This document shows positions 44,640-53,127 of a stretch of DNA of 64,000 nt, piece by piece. Every line of letters starts with the position of its first letter. Positions within the stretch are counted from its first letter, which is position 1. The notes under the pieces were generated by a model. The model saw nothing but the letters and a program-made list of their open reading frames with translations. It searched no databases and had not been told where the DNA came from. Both the position numbers and the translations under genes were made by a program. Location: positions 62,001 through 126,000 of the forward strand of contig JACKAP010000003.1 in the NCBI GenBank assembly GCA_020635015.1, read 5' to 3'. This stretch comes from Calditrichia bacterium. Its GTDB lineage: Bacteria > Calditrichota > Calditrichia > RBG-13-44-9 > J075.

Positions 44640-46897
44640 TGAAACTTAATCTACCGCTCTCCTTTTTAGGGGTGCTCGGCTTGCTGCTGTTGGGTACTAC
44701 CTTCCAGATGGCCCAGACCCAATGGCCCTGGCCGGTCACCCCGTTCAATCAGAGCCAGGAGATCACCGGCAATTTTTGCGAATACCGCGACACCAGCCCC
44801 GGCGGGCATTTTCACAACGGTACCGACATCCCCAAGCCGGACGGCTCCGCGGTCTACCCGGTGAAGGATGGCGTTCTCACCGCCAAATCATCGGTGGGCT
44901 CCAATGCCTACGTACGGGTGAATGATATCGCCTACGTGCATATCTTCCCCAATCCGGCGCTGTCGATCGGCGATTCGGTGTTTGCCTCGCAGACCATCCT
45001 GGGCACCATCCTCAGCGGACTGGGCCACGTGCACCTGACCAACGGCTATCCCGGCGCCGAAAAAAACAGCATGCTTCCCAACAGCGGCCTGACCCCGCTG
45101 AACGATCCCTGGCCCCCGGTCATCCGCTACGTGCAATTTTACTTGAACAACACCAACAGTATGTTCCCCGGTAATGAACTCAGCAGCAAGGTGGATATTG
45201 TGGTGAAGGTCGACGAGGCGAACGCCCCGCCCACCAGCCCGCTCTCCCGGCGCAATAACGGCACTTACAAGATCGGCTACAAGATCCTCAGCGCCGACAG
45301 CAGCACCGTGGTCTATCAGCCGCCCAACGGCGGAGTGCGCTTCCAGTTCAATGTCAAGCCCAACGACAATTACGTGAACACAGTCTATTTCCAGGACCAG
45401 TCCACCACTTCCAGCCATGTTTACCAGGTGACCAATAACATTTCCAGCGACAATTACTGGGATACCGCCACCCTGCCCTACGGCGATTATGTGGTGATGA
45501 TCTTCACTGAAGACACCCGCTCCAACACCGATACCGCATGGGTTCCCGTCACCACCATCGAAGCGGACAACGTGGCGCCGGTCGCGCCGGAGCTGGTTTA
45601 TTTCAAGGAGACCGACACCGGGGGAATGCAGCTTTCCTGGCTGGCCAACAATGAGGCGGATCTGGCCGGTTACCGGCTGTATTTCAGCTTTGACAATGCG
45701 TTGTGGAGCCTGTTGCGCGATGAGGACGCCCTCAGCGCTTCGGCGCAGACCTTTACCCTCAGCCAGTTGCTCAACCAGGATGTCTACTTCCGCCTCAGCG
45801 CAGTGGATAACGCCCCTCTGCCTAATGAGAGCGAATTCTCCGACGTTTATGGCATGAGCAACGGCAGCAGTTTTCTGAAGAAGGTGCTGATTGTCGACGG
45901 CTTTGACCGCACCGGCGGCGGCTGGAGTGCGCCGGGACATTACTTCGCCTTCACTCACGGGCGGGCGATCCTGCCCCATCAGGTCAGCTTCGATACCTAT
46001 GCCAACGAAGCGGTGAGCGACAGCCTGGTGAATTTAAGCGATTACGATGCGGTATTCTGGATCCTCGGGGATGAGTCGGTGAGTAGCGAGACTTTCAGCG
46101 CGGCCGAGCAGGCGCAGGTGCAAGCCTATCTGGAGAATGGCGGCTATCTCTTCCTCAGCGGTTCGGAGATTGCCTACGACCTCGACCCCGACGGCAGCGG
46201 CAGCGCCTCCCCGGAAGACGAACAGTTTCTGCACGACTATCTCAAAGCGGATTTCGCTGCAGACAATTCTCAGCTCTACAGCGTGAGCGGCGGCAACAGC
46301 GGCATTTTTTACGATATGAATTTCGATTTCGGTGCCCTCCCCTACCCGGTTGCCTCCCCGGATGTGTTGACCCCGCTGGCCGGGGCGCAGGCCTGCCTGA
46401 GCTATAATGGCAGTCCAACCGCTGCCATCCAGTATGAAGGGACTTTTGGGAGCGGAACAATTCCCGGCAAACTGCTCTACCTGGCCTTCCCCTTCGAAAC
46501 GATCGAAGGAGAATTGACCCGTCACCGGGTGATGGCCCGGGTGTTTAACTTCTTCTTCGGGCTGACCGCCATCAGCGATGATGCAAATCCCAACCCGGTG
46601 CCGGCCCAGTTTGCGCTGCTGCCCAATTATCCCAACCCGTTCAATCCGGAAACCGTTATCAGCTATCAGTTGCCGGTGTTCAGTGAAGTGGATGTTACCG
46701 TCTACAATCTGTTGGGCGAAAAAGTGGTGACATTGGTGGCGGAGCGGCAGTCTGCAGGCAGCTATCAGGTTTTATGGAATGGACGCAGTCGGAACGGCGC
46801 GGCGCTGGCCAGTGGGGTGTATCTGGCGCGCTTCAGCGCCGTGGCCGAGGGTCGGCAGCCCTACCAGGCTACCCGCAAACTGCTGTTGGTGAAGTAG
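44639..46897 (+). CDS. Secreted M23/LytM-like peptidase with sorting domain
   Basis: Encodes 752 residues. Signal peptide at 1-26. An M23-like domain (about 50-140) has the HxxxD motif (H59-D63 in HFHNGTDI) and the HxH motif (H130, H132 in GLGHVHLT), so zinc ligands are complete. A fibronectin-III-like module follows at about 310-400 (VAPELVYFKETDTGGMQLSW). A further domain of about 200 residues (VLIVDGFDRTGGGW, YLENGGYLFLSGSEIAYDL) resembles a class I glutamine-amidotransferase-like fold. The C-terminal sorting domain is FALLPNYPNPFNPETVISYQ...RKLLLVK. M23 enzymes cut peptidoglycan cross-bridges or other peptides; target unknown. Confidence 0.8.
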   Translation: MKLNLPLSFLGVLGLLLLGTTFQMAQTQWPWPVTPFNQSQEITGNFCEYRDTSPGGHFHNGTDIPKPDGSAVYPVKDGVLTAKSSVGSNAYVRVNDIAYVHIFPNPALSIGDSVFASQTILGTILSGLGHVHLTNGYPGAEKNSMLPNSGLTPLNDPWPPVIRYVQFYLNNTNSMFPGNELSSKVDIVVKVDEANAPPTSPLSRRNNGTYKIGYKILSADSSTVVYQPPNGGVRFQFNVKPNDNYVNTVYFQDQSTTSSHVYQVTNNISSDNYWDTATLPYGDYVVMIFTEDTRSNTDTAWVPVTTIEADNVAPVAPELVYFKETDTGGMQLSWLANNEADLAGYRLYFSFDNALWSLLRDEDALSASAQTFTLSQLLNQDVYFRLSAVDNAPLPNESEFSDVYGMSNGSSFLKKVLIVDGFDRTGGGWSAPGHYFAFTHGRAILPHQVSFDTYANEAVSDSLVNLSDYDAVFWILGDESVSSETFSAAEQAQVQAYLENGGYLFLSGSEIAYDLDPDGSGSASPEDEQFLHDYLKADFAADNSQLYSVSGGNSGIFYDMNFDFGALPYPVASPDVLTPLAGAQACLSYNGSPTAAIQYEGTFGSGTIPGKLLYLAFPFETIEGELTRHRVMARVFNFFFGLTAISDDANPNPVPAQFALLPNYPNPFNPETVISYQLPVFSEVDVTVYNLLGEKVVTLVAERQSAGSYQVLWNGRSRNGAALASGVYLARFSAVAEGRQPYQATRKLLLVK

Positions 46898-46926
46898 AGG
46901 CTCCCGGTAATAAGAGCGCTTTTAAA

Positions 46927-47131
46927 TAGAACGCGGATGACGCGGATAACGCGGATTCTCGCGGATTTTTCATCATGCTTAATACCGATGTGGTATGGTC
47001 AAGGCTCATGAAATATTTAGATAAAATCCGTTTACATAGCTTGAGATTTCAGGAATGTAACAGCAAATGCCCGTATCAACAGTTTCAGTCCGGTTTCGCC
47101 ATCCGCGTCAATCCGCGTCATCCGCGTTCTA
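46927..47131. repeat. Inverted-repeat element with 21-base termini around the lipoprotein start
   Basis: TAGAACGCGGATGACGCGGA T at 46927-46947 is an exact inverted repeat of 47111-47131. Both arms contain 8-10-base CGCGGAT words. The 163-base core covers both candidate ATG codons of the following gene. Confidence 0.9.
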
Positions 47132-48399
47132 TACAGCCCCACAACTTCCGATCCATACTGACAGGTGTGCTGTTGCTGTTGTTGATACTGGGCGGATGCG
47201 CCCCGGAAGACACCGCCCCGGAGAAGGATAAAGTAATCGCGGATATCTTACAAGCTCATCCGGAGTGGTTCGCACCGGTGCTGCAGGACCCCGCCAAATA
47301 CCGGCTGCAGATTTTATATACCCAGATCGACCGCGATGCGCAGAACCGCCCACAGTTCCGCAGCTATCGCTACCGGGTCAACACCAACGATTATTTCTAT
47401 CCCGCCAGCACGGTCAAATTTCCTGCGGCATTACTGGCTCTGGAGAAACTCAACAGACTGAACATCCCCGGACTTGACATGAACACCCCGCTGCGTATCG
47501 ACAGCGCCTTTGCCGGGCAGACCACGGTCATCGCCGATACCTCCGCTGCCAATGGTCTGCCTTCGATCGGACACTACATCAAAAAGATCTTCCTGGTGAG
47601 CGACAATGATGCTTTTAACCGCTTGTTCGAATTTCTCGGCCAGCAGTATTTCAACCAGACGCTGTGGGAAAAAGGCTACCGCGACACCCGGATCATCCGC
47701 CGCCTGGAAAGCGGAATGGATGCGGAGGGAAACCGGGCGACCAATCCGTTTACTTTTTATGAAGGCGAAAAAATCATCTATCAACAACCACTGGTGCAAA
47801 ATCCGCAGGCGTATCGTATTGACATGCCCGGTGTTCGTCAGGGAAAGGGTTTTATGAGTGGTGGCGAACTGGTGGAGAAACCGATGGATTTCAGCCACTC
47901 CAATTATTTCCCGCTGACCGACCAGCAGGCGATGCTGCGTGCGCTGATGTTCCCGGAAACAGTTCCGGAAGCACAGCGCTTCGATCTGCGCGAAGAAGAT
48001 TACCGTTTTCTCTATCGCTACATGTCGATGCTGCCCCGGGAGAGCGACGAGCCCGCCTATCCCGATACCGCCACCTATTATGACAGCTACGTCAAGTTCC
48101 TGATGTTCGGCGACCGCCACGATCCGATCCCCGGCAATATTCGCATTTTCAACAAGGTGGGCAATGCCTACGGCTATCTGATCGACAACGCCTATGTCGT
48201 CGACTTTGAGAACGGCGTAGAGTTTTTCCTCAGCGCGGTGATCCAGGTAAACGAGAACCAGATCTACAACGACGACACTTACGAGTACGACGAGATCGGC
48301 TATCCCTTCCTGGCCCACCTCGGGCGGGCGTTTTATGAATACGAACGGCAGCGTCCCCGGGCACGCCGGCCGGACCTGTCGCGGTTTCGCTTTAACTGA
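46975..48399 (+). CDS. Class-A beta-lactamase-fold serine hydrolase lipoprotein (start uncertain)
   Basis: Encodes up to 474 residues. Counting from 46975, a lipobox LILGGC places the lipid cysteine at 75. The active-site motifs are SxxK (S145-TVK148), SDN (209-211) and KVG (in FNKVGNAYG) in place of KTG. This resembles the beta-lactamase2 family, which includes DD-peptidase-like and enzyme-inactive members. The reading frame between 46975 and 47131 is repeat element sequence, so residues 1-52 are probably not native. After 47131 the frame has no ATG before the lipobox; ATG 47008 is the alternative. Function as a peptidoglycan or beta-lactam hydrolase is inferred. Confidence 0.75.
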   Translation: MLNTDVVWSRLMKYLDKIRLHSLRFQECNSKCPYQQFQSGFAIRVNPRHPRSIQPHNFRSILTGVLLLLLILGGCAPEDTAPEKDKVIADILQAHPEWFAPVLQDPAKYRLQILYTQIDRDAQNRPQFRSYRYRVNTNDYFYPASTVKFPAALLALEKLNRLNIPGLDMNTPLRIDSAFAGQTTVIADTSAANGLPSIGHYIKKIFLVSDNDAFNRLFEFLGQQYFNQTLWEKGYRDTRIIRRLESGMDAEGNRATNPFTFYEGEKIIYQQPLVQNPQAYRIDMPGVRQGKGFMSGGELVEKPMDFSHSNYFPLTDQQAMLRALMFPETVPEAQRFDLREEDYRFLYRYMSMLPRESDEPAYPDTATYYDSYVKFLMFGDRHDPIPGNIRIFNKVGNAYGYLIDNAYVVDFENGVEFFLSAVIQVNENQIYNDDTYEYDEIGYPFLAHLGRAFYEYERQRPRARRPDLSRFRFN

Positions 48400-48403
48400 T
48401 TTG

Positions 48404-48550
48404 TCCACGGATTACACGGATTTTCACTGATTATAATTTCAGCGCCCGGTACAATGGTCGTCATTTCGAACGCTGTTTGTGAGAAATCTATAACTGCAAC
48501 AAAATTAAAACAATGTGATGTATTCAGTGGTAATCCGTGTAATCGGTGGA
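48404..48550. repeat. Inverted-repeat element, TCCACGGATTACACGGATT type
   Basis: Left arm starts TCCACGGATTACACGGATTT; right arm ends GTAATCCGTGTAATCGGTGGA-like sequence with one base changed from the consensus. It begins 5 bases past the stop of the beta-lactamase-like gene and carries a 45-base dispersed repeat (48459-48503) inside. Confidence 0.88.
48459..48503. repeat. 45-base dispersed repeat, copy 2 (inverted)
   Basis: Reverse complement of 31977-32021 with two mismatches; nested in the inverted-repeat element at 48404-48550. Confidence 0.9.
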
Positions 48551-48567
48551 CTCAAAAAGGAGCCTAT

Positions 48568-49344
48568 ATGCGTCATCTGAACGTTGTCTTAAAATATGCG
48601 CTTGTATTGTTATTGCTGCAAGCTTGCGAGTCACCCCAACCGGCGGCCCCCTCCCCTATCCCGGCGGAAAGCCGTCAGATGCTGCTGGTGGTGATCCCGG
48701 ATGCGGATGCGATTCAGGGCAGGCTTTACCGTTATGAACGTGGTGCCGGTCAGCAAGCCTGGCAGCCGGCCGGAGTGCCGGCGGCGATTGTGGTCGGTTA
48801 CAATGGCCTGGGCTGGGGGCGGGGAATGCACCCGTCGGAAGCCCAGCCGGATATGCCAATCAAGCGGGAAGGCGACGGCAAGAGCCCGGCCGGGATTTTC
48901 CGGCTGAGCACGATTTTCGGCTTCGCCCCGCCCGATTCGGTCAGCGGCTTCAAGCTGCCTTATCAACATGTTACGGAGGTGCTGGAGTGCGTTGATGATA
49001 CCGCTTCGAAGTATTACAACCGTATCGTGGCCCGGGATGCGATCGATAGCGTCGACTGGCAATCATCTGAAAAAATGCACAAGATCACTGTCCAGTATCA
49101 ACTGGGAGTGACGGTCGATCACAACAGCGATCCGGTGCTGCCGGCAGGAGGCTCCTGTATATTCCTCCACATCTGGAAGAGCGCCAATGATCCCACCTCC
49201 GGCTGCACCGCCATGACTGCGGAAAATATGCAAGCCATCGCTGCCTGGCTCGACGGCGCGCAGCAGCCCCTGCTGGTGCAACTGACCGAACCGCTTTACC
49301 GGCAGTTTAAGGCAACCTGGCAGTTGCCGGAAATTGGGCAGTAG
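48568..49344 (+). CDS. L,D-transpeptidase-like (YkuD) lipoprotein
   Basis: Encodes 258 residues from the start at 48568, with AAGGAG at six bases. A lipobox (LLLLQAC) gives C20 as the lipid-modified cysteine. The catalytic motif HIWKSANDPTSGCTAM has H201 and C213, and EGDGKSPAGIFRL is the usual upstream segment of the COG3786/YafK-like branch. These enzymes form or remodel 3-3 cross-links or attach proteins in peptidoglycan. The SGC is followed by TAM, not the commoner xR, as in YafK-like members. It is the third consecutive gene with a cell-wall-related fold. It is flanked by inverted-repeat elements on both sides. Confidence 0.88.
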   Translation: MRHLNVVLKYALVLLLLQACESPQPAAPSPIPAESRQMLLVVIPDADAIQGRLYRYERGAGQQAWQPAGVPAAIVVGYNGLGWGRGMHPSEAQPDMPIKREGDGKSPAGIFRLSTIFGFAPPDSVSGFKLPYQHVTEVLECVDDTASKYYNRIVARDAIDSVDWQSSEKMHKITVQYQLGVTVDHNSDPVLPAGGSCIFLHIWKSANDPTSGCTAMTAENMQAIAAWLDGAQQPLLVQLTEPLYRQFKATWQLPEIGQ

Positions 49345-49357
49345 TTAAAAACTTAAA

Positions 49358-49454
49358 CCACGGATTACACGGATTAACACTGATTTATTTATGCTGTTTA
49401 TTATAAATCTGTGCATTTCAGTATTAATCCGTGTAAATCAGTGTAATCCGTGGA
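49358..49454. repeat. Inverted-repeat element, CCACGGATTACACGGATTA type
   Basis: Left arm CCACGGATTACACGGATTAA at 49358; right arm ends GTGTAATCCGTGGA at 49454. It begins 14 bases past the transpeptidase stop and ends 26 bases before the TTG start of the next gene. Confidence 0.88.
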
Positions 49455-49479
49455 CAAAAAACATAACCGGAGAAACCGC

Positions 49480-52400
49480 TTGAAATTATTTTATTATAGA
49501 ACCCTGATAGTAGGACTGCTGTTGAGTTGGGCTAGTCTGCAAGCACAAACTTTCACCGATATGTCGCAACTGCTCCAGCCGGGATATCCTCTCGGCACCA
49601 AGACCGGTCAGCGCGGGGCCAGCGCGGCGGATTATAACAATGACGGCCTGGTGGATCTCTACCATTCTAATTTCGACAGCCCCGGTCGGCTCTATCTGAA
49701 CCAGGGCGCAGACGGCTTCCGCGATGTGCTGGCGGAGATCGATCTCGACGAGGGCACCAACATGTGGGGCGCCGCCTTCGGCGACTATGACAACGACGGC
49801 TATTTCGATATCATCTTCGAGGACCTCTCCGCTCCCAGCAAACTCTACCGCAACAACCGCAATGGCACTTTCACCGAGGTGAACGCCGCCGCCAACGTTG
49901 CGGTGAACACGTTGGCCCAGGGGGCCGCCTGGGATGATTACAACCTAGACGGTAAGCTCGACCTGTTCATTGTTAATGATGTCGGTCCCAACCAGCTTTT
50001 CAAGAATCTGGATTTTCAAACCTTTACCGACATCAGCATATCTGCCAACGTGCAGACCGTCGGTAATTCCTATGGCGTCTCCTGGGGCGACATCAACGGC
50101 GACGGCTACCCGGATGCCTACATCGCCACCTGCCATCCCAACGATCCGCTGCGCTCGATCAATCATTTGCTCCTCAACAACGGCGACGAGACCTTCACCA
50201 ATATCGGCCAGGCTGCCGGGGTGGCCGACTCCCTGGCCGGCTGGGGAGTGCTGATCTTCGACTACGACCAGGACGGGGATGATGATATCTTCTCCACCAA
50301 TTCTTACCATGCCCCCCGACCGGGCTACAACCGCCTCTACCGCAACGAGGGGAACAACACCTTCAGCAACGTCTCCGTCAGCGCCGGAGTGGCCGGGGGG
50401 ATGCAGGAGAACAGCTACGGCTGCTCGGTGGCGGATTTCGACAATGACGGCTGGCTGGATATCTACATCACCAATGTGCCGCAGCGCGACCGGCTTTATC
50501 ACAATAACGGTGACGGCACCTTTACCGATATCGCGGTTAGCGCCGGGATCGCGGTCAATTCCCATCGCGCCGGGGCGGTGGCCGATCTCAACAATGACGG
50601 CTGGATCGATATCTTCACCGCCGGCACCCCCACCAATAAGGTGCTCTTCAATGACGGCGGCAGCAACCATTGGATCCGCTTCCGCTGCCGGGGGATCAAC
50701 AATAACATCGATGGGGTCGGCGCCCGGATCGAGCTTTATGCCGATACCTTGCGCCAGGCCCAGGTGATCCGCGCCGGCGACAGCTTCTGCTCCCAGAATC
50801 ACAGCCTGACCGCCCATTTTGGGCTGGGACAGTTCACGGTGATCGACTCCCTGATCGTGCGCTGGCCCGGCGGGCAGGTGGATAAACATTACGCCCTGAC
50901 CACGATTGACCGCCAGGTGACCCTGGTCGAGGGCGGCGGGATCAACCGCCGTCCCGGCAGCTTCGCCTTGCTGGCCCCGGCTGACGGCGACACCCTGAGC
51001 GGCAGCGCTCAACTCTCCTGGGAGACCGCGGTCGATCCCGACGGGGAAGCACTCAGCTATTCGATCTATATCCGGGGATACGATATCTGGAGCGGGGCGC
51101 TGCATGATACCGCTTTCAGCGGCATCAGCGCCACGACTTTCGAGGTAAACCCTGCAATCCTGCGCGATAACTACCGTTACCGCTGGACGGTCGATGCCAG
51201 CGACGGGCTGCTGCGCACCGCCAGCTTTCAGGCCCGGGAGTTCATCTACCAGCCCTATGGGAACATTCTCCAGCTCTCAACTGCCAATTTTGGGGCGGCG
51301 GAGATCACCTCCGCCGGGGCCAGTTGGGGCGATTACGACCGTGACGGTTATCCGGATCTGTTCGTCTCGAATACCGGCAATGCGCCCAATAATCTCTTCC
51401 GCAACAATGGTGACGGCAGCTTTCAGCAGATCACCGCCGGTGCGATTGTCACGGATCCCGGCGCTTCCTTCGGCGCCAGTTGGGGCGATGCCAATGACGA
51501 CGGCTGGCTCGATCTGTTCGTCGCCAACATCAACAATCAGCATAACCAGGTCTACCTCAACAACTGCGACGGCACCTTCACCAAAGTCACCTCCGGCGAG
51601 ATCGTCAACGATGCCGGCTATTCCACCGCCGCCAGTTGGAGCGATTATGACCGCGACGGCCATCTCGACCTCTTCGTCAGCAACAGCGCCAACGGAGCAA
51701 ATTTTCTCTATCACAACAACGGAGACGGCAGTTTCAGCCGGGTGTTTAATGGGGTGATCGGCAACGAGGCGGCCAGCTCCTTCGGCTGCAGTTGGGGCGA
51801 TTACGACAATGACGGCGACCCGGATCTCTTTGTGGCCAATGTGGCGAAAAACTTCCTCTACCGCAATGACGGCAACGGCAATTTCGCCAAACTGGTCACC
51901 GGGGCGATTGTGAATGATGCCGAGACTTCGCGCAGCGGCAGTTGGGGCGATTACGACAATGACGGCGACCTCGACCTGTATGTGATCAACCTCGGCAGAA
52001 ACAGCCTGTATGAGAATAACGGCAACGGCAGCTTTAGCAAAGTCGGCGGCATTGCCCCGGTGCAATACAGCCGCGATTCGCGCAGCGGCCACTGGGCCGA
52101 TTATGACAATGACGGGGATCTCGATCTCTTCGTGTCGAACAGCGGGGACAATGCGCTTTACCTGAACAATGGCGATAAGACCTTCCTGGAATTCCAGGCC
52201 GGTTTCCTGGTCAATGACGGCACGACTGCCAATGGCGCGGCAGCGGCCGACTACGACCGCGACGGGGATCTCGATCTCTTCGTGACCAGTTTTGAGACCG
52301 GGGCGGGTAATTACCTGTTCACCAACCTGGGGCAGGGCAATAACTGGCTGCAGGTGCATTGTGTGGGTACGGTTTCCAATTCTTCCGCCATCGGGGCGAT

Positions 52401-52932
52401 GCTGCGCCTGCGCGGCACCATTTTCGGCAGTAGCTTCTGGCAGTTGCGGGAGATCAGCGGTCAGGCGAGTTTTGCTTCGCAGCACGAATTCACCGTCACC
52501 TTCGGTCTGGGCGATGCCCTGAGTGCCGATTCCCTGCGGGTGGAATGGCCCTCCGGGCGGGTGTCGCTGTTGGGGAACATCGCCGCCAACCAGCGTCTGA
52601 CGGTGCGGGAAGACTCCACCCTTTTCCTACCCCCGGCAGATGCGCCGCTGCCGGAGTCCTTTTACCTGGCACAGAATTATCCCAACCCTTTCAACCCGGA
52701 AACCGTGATCCGCTACGCCATTCCCCGCGAGGGGCGGATGCAGATCCAGATCTTCGACGCCTCCGGGCGGAAAGTGCGCACCCTGCTCAATACTTTTGCC
52801 CCGGCCGGCAGCGGGCAGGTGAGGTGGAACGGGCGTAACGATAGTGATAAGCTGGTCAGCAGTGGGATCTATTTTTACCGGCTGAGCTTTGAGGGGATGA
52901 CGCAGAACCGCAAAATGCTGTTGCTTCACTAA
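49480..52932 (+). CDS. Secreted FG-GAP/VCBS and ASPIC/UnbV (CRTAC-like) protein with sorting domain
   Basis: Encodes 1150 residues from a TTG start at 49480 (LKLFYYRTLIVGLLLSWASLQAQ); GGAG is seven bases upstream. A GTG at 49450 would start inside a repeat element. Two blocks follow the same plan: FG-GAP/VCBS repeats with DxDxDG calcium motifs (GDYDNDGYFDI, DYDNDGDLDL), then an ASPIC/UnbV module (GVGARIELY...SQNHSLTAHFGLGQ; AIGAMLRLRG...SQHEFTVTFGLGD). A FnIII-like segment (about 510-610) joins the blocks. The C-terminus is FYLAQNYPNPFNPETVIRYA...KMLLLH. A surface-binding or adhesion role is likely; no enzyme signature. Confidence 0.88.
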   Translation: MKLFYYRTLIVGLLLSWASLQAQTFTDMSQLLQPGYPLGTKTGQRGASAADYNNDGLVDLYHSNFDSPGRLYLNQGADGFRDVLAEIDLDEGTNMWGAAFGDYDNDGYFDIIFEDLSAPSKLYRNNRNGTFTEVNAAANVAVNTLAQGAAWDDYNLDGKLDLFIVNDVGPNQLFKNLDFQTFTDISISANVQTVGNSYGVSWGDINGDGYPDAYIATCHPNDPLRSINHLLLNNGDETFTNIGQAAGVADSLAGWGVLIFDYDQDGDDDIFSTNSYHAPRPGYNRLYRNEGNNTFSNVSVSAGVAGGMQENSYGCSVADFDNDGWLDIYITNVPQRDRLYHNNGDGTFTDIAVSAGIAVNSHRAGAVADLNNDGWIDIFTAGTPTNKVLFNDGGSNHWIRFRCRGINNNIDGVGARIELYADTLRQAQVIRAGDSFCSQNHSLTAHFGLGQFTVIDSLIVRWPGGQVDKHYALTTIDRQVTLVEGGGINRRPGSFALLAPADGDTLSGSAQLSWETAVDPDGEALSYSIYIRGYDIWSGALHDTAFSGISATTFEVNPAILRDNYRYRWTVDASDGLLRTASFQAREFIYQPYGNILQLSTANFGAAEITSAGASWGDYDRDGYPDLFVSNTGNAPNNLFRNNGDGSFQQITAGAIVTDPGASFGASWGDANDDGWLDLFVANINNQHNQVYLNNCDGTFTKVTSGEIVNDAGYSTAASWSDYDRDGHLDLFVSNSANGANFLYHNNGDGSFSRVFNGVIGNEAASSFGCSWGDYDNDGDPDLFVANVAKNFLYRNDGNGNFAKLVTGAIVNDAETSRSGSWGDYDNDGDLDLYVINLGRNSLYENNGNGSFSKVGGIAPVQYSRDSRSGHWADYDNDGDLDLFVSNSGDNALYLNNGDKTFLEFQAGFLVNDGTTANGAAAADYDRDGDLDLFVTSFETGAGNYLFTNLGQGNNWLQVHCVGTVSNSSAIGAMLRLRGTIFGSSFWQLREISGQASFASQHEFTVTFGLGDALSADSLRVEWPSGRVSLLGNIAANQRLTVREDSTLFLPPADAPLPESFYLAQNYPNPFNPETVIRYAIPREGRMQIQIFDASGRKVRTLLNTFAPAGSGQVRWNGRNDSDKLVSSGIYFYRLSFEGMTQNRKMLLLH

Positions 52933-52936
52933 ACAC

Positions 52937-52978
52937 ATATTTTGTAGCCGCACCAAGGATGGTGCGGCTACAAAATAT
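52937..52978. terminator. Perfect 18-base hairpin after the FG-GAP gene
   Basis: ATATTTTGTAGCCGCACC pairs exactly with GGTGCGGCTACAAAATAT around AAGGAT. It starts 5 bases past the stop codon. An A/T-rich stretch flanks it but no long U run follows on the plus strand. Confidence 0.7.
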
Positions 52979-53127
52979 GCTACAAAAACGAAATTTTCTC
53001 ACCCTTGGTATTATCAAATATTTCATGTATTTTTAAAGCAGTTATCTGAATACGGCACGACGCTGACGCGATTGAACATGTAGCAAATTCATATAGATAC
53101 AGTTCCAGCCATAACACGGACATCGAT

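Noticed and set aside
49450..49480. GTG 49450 as the FG-GAP protein start
   Set aside because: It lies in an inverted-repeat element; TTG 49480 has GGAG and begins a clean signal peptide.
53072..53099. Promoter for the CHSA gene (TTGAAC ... TAGATA)
   Set aside because: Spacing is 16 bases but the -10 match is only three of six, so it is not listed as a feature.
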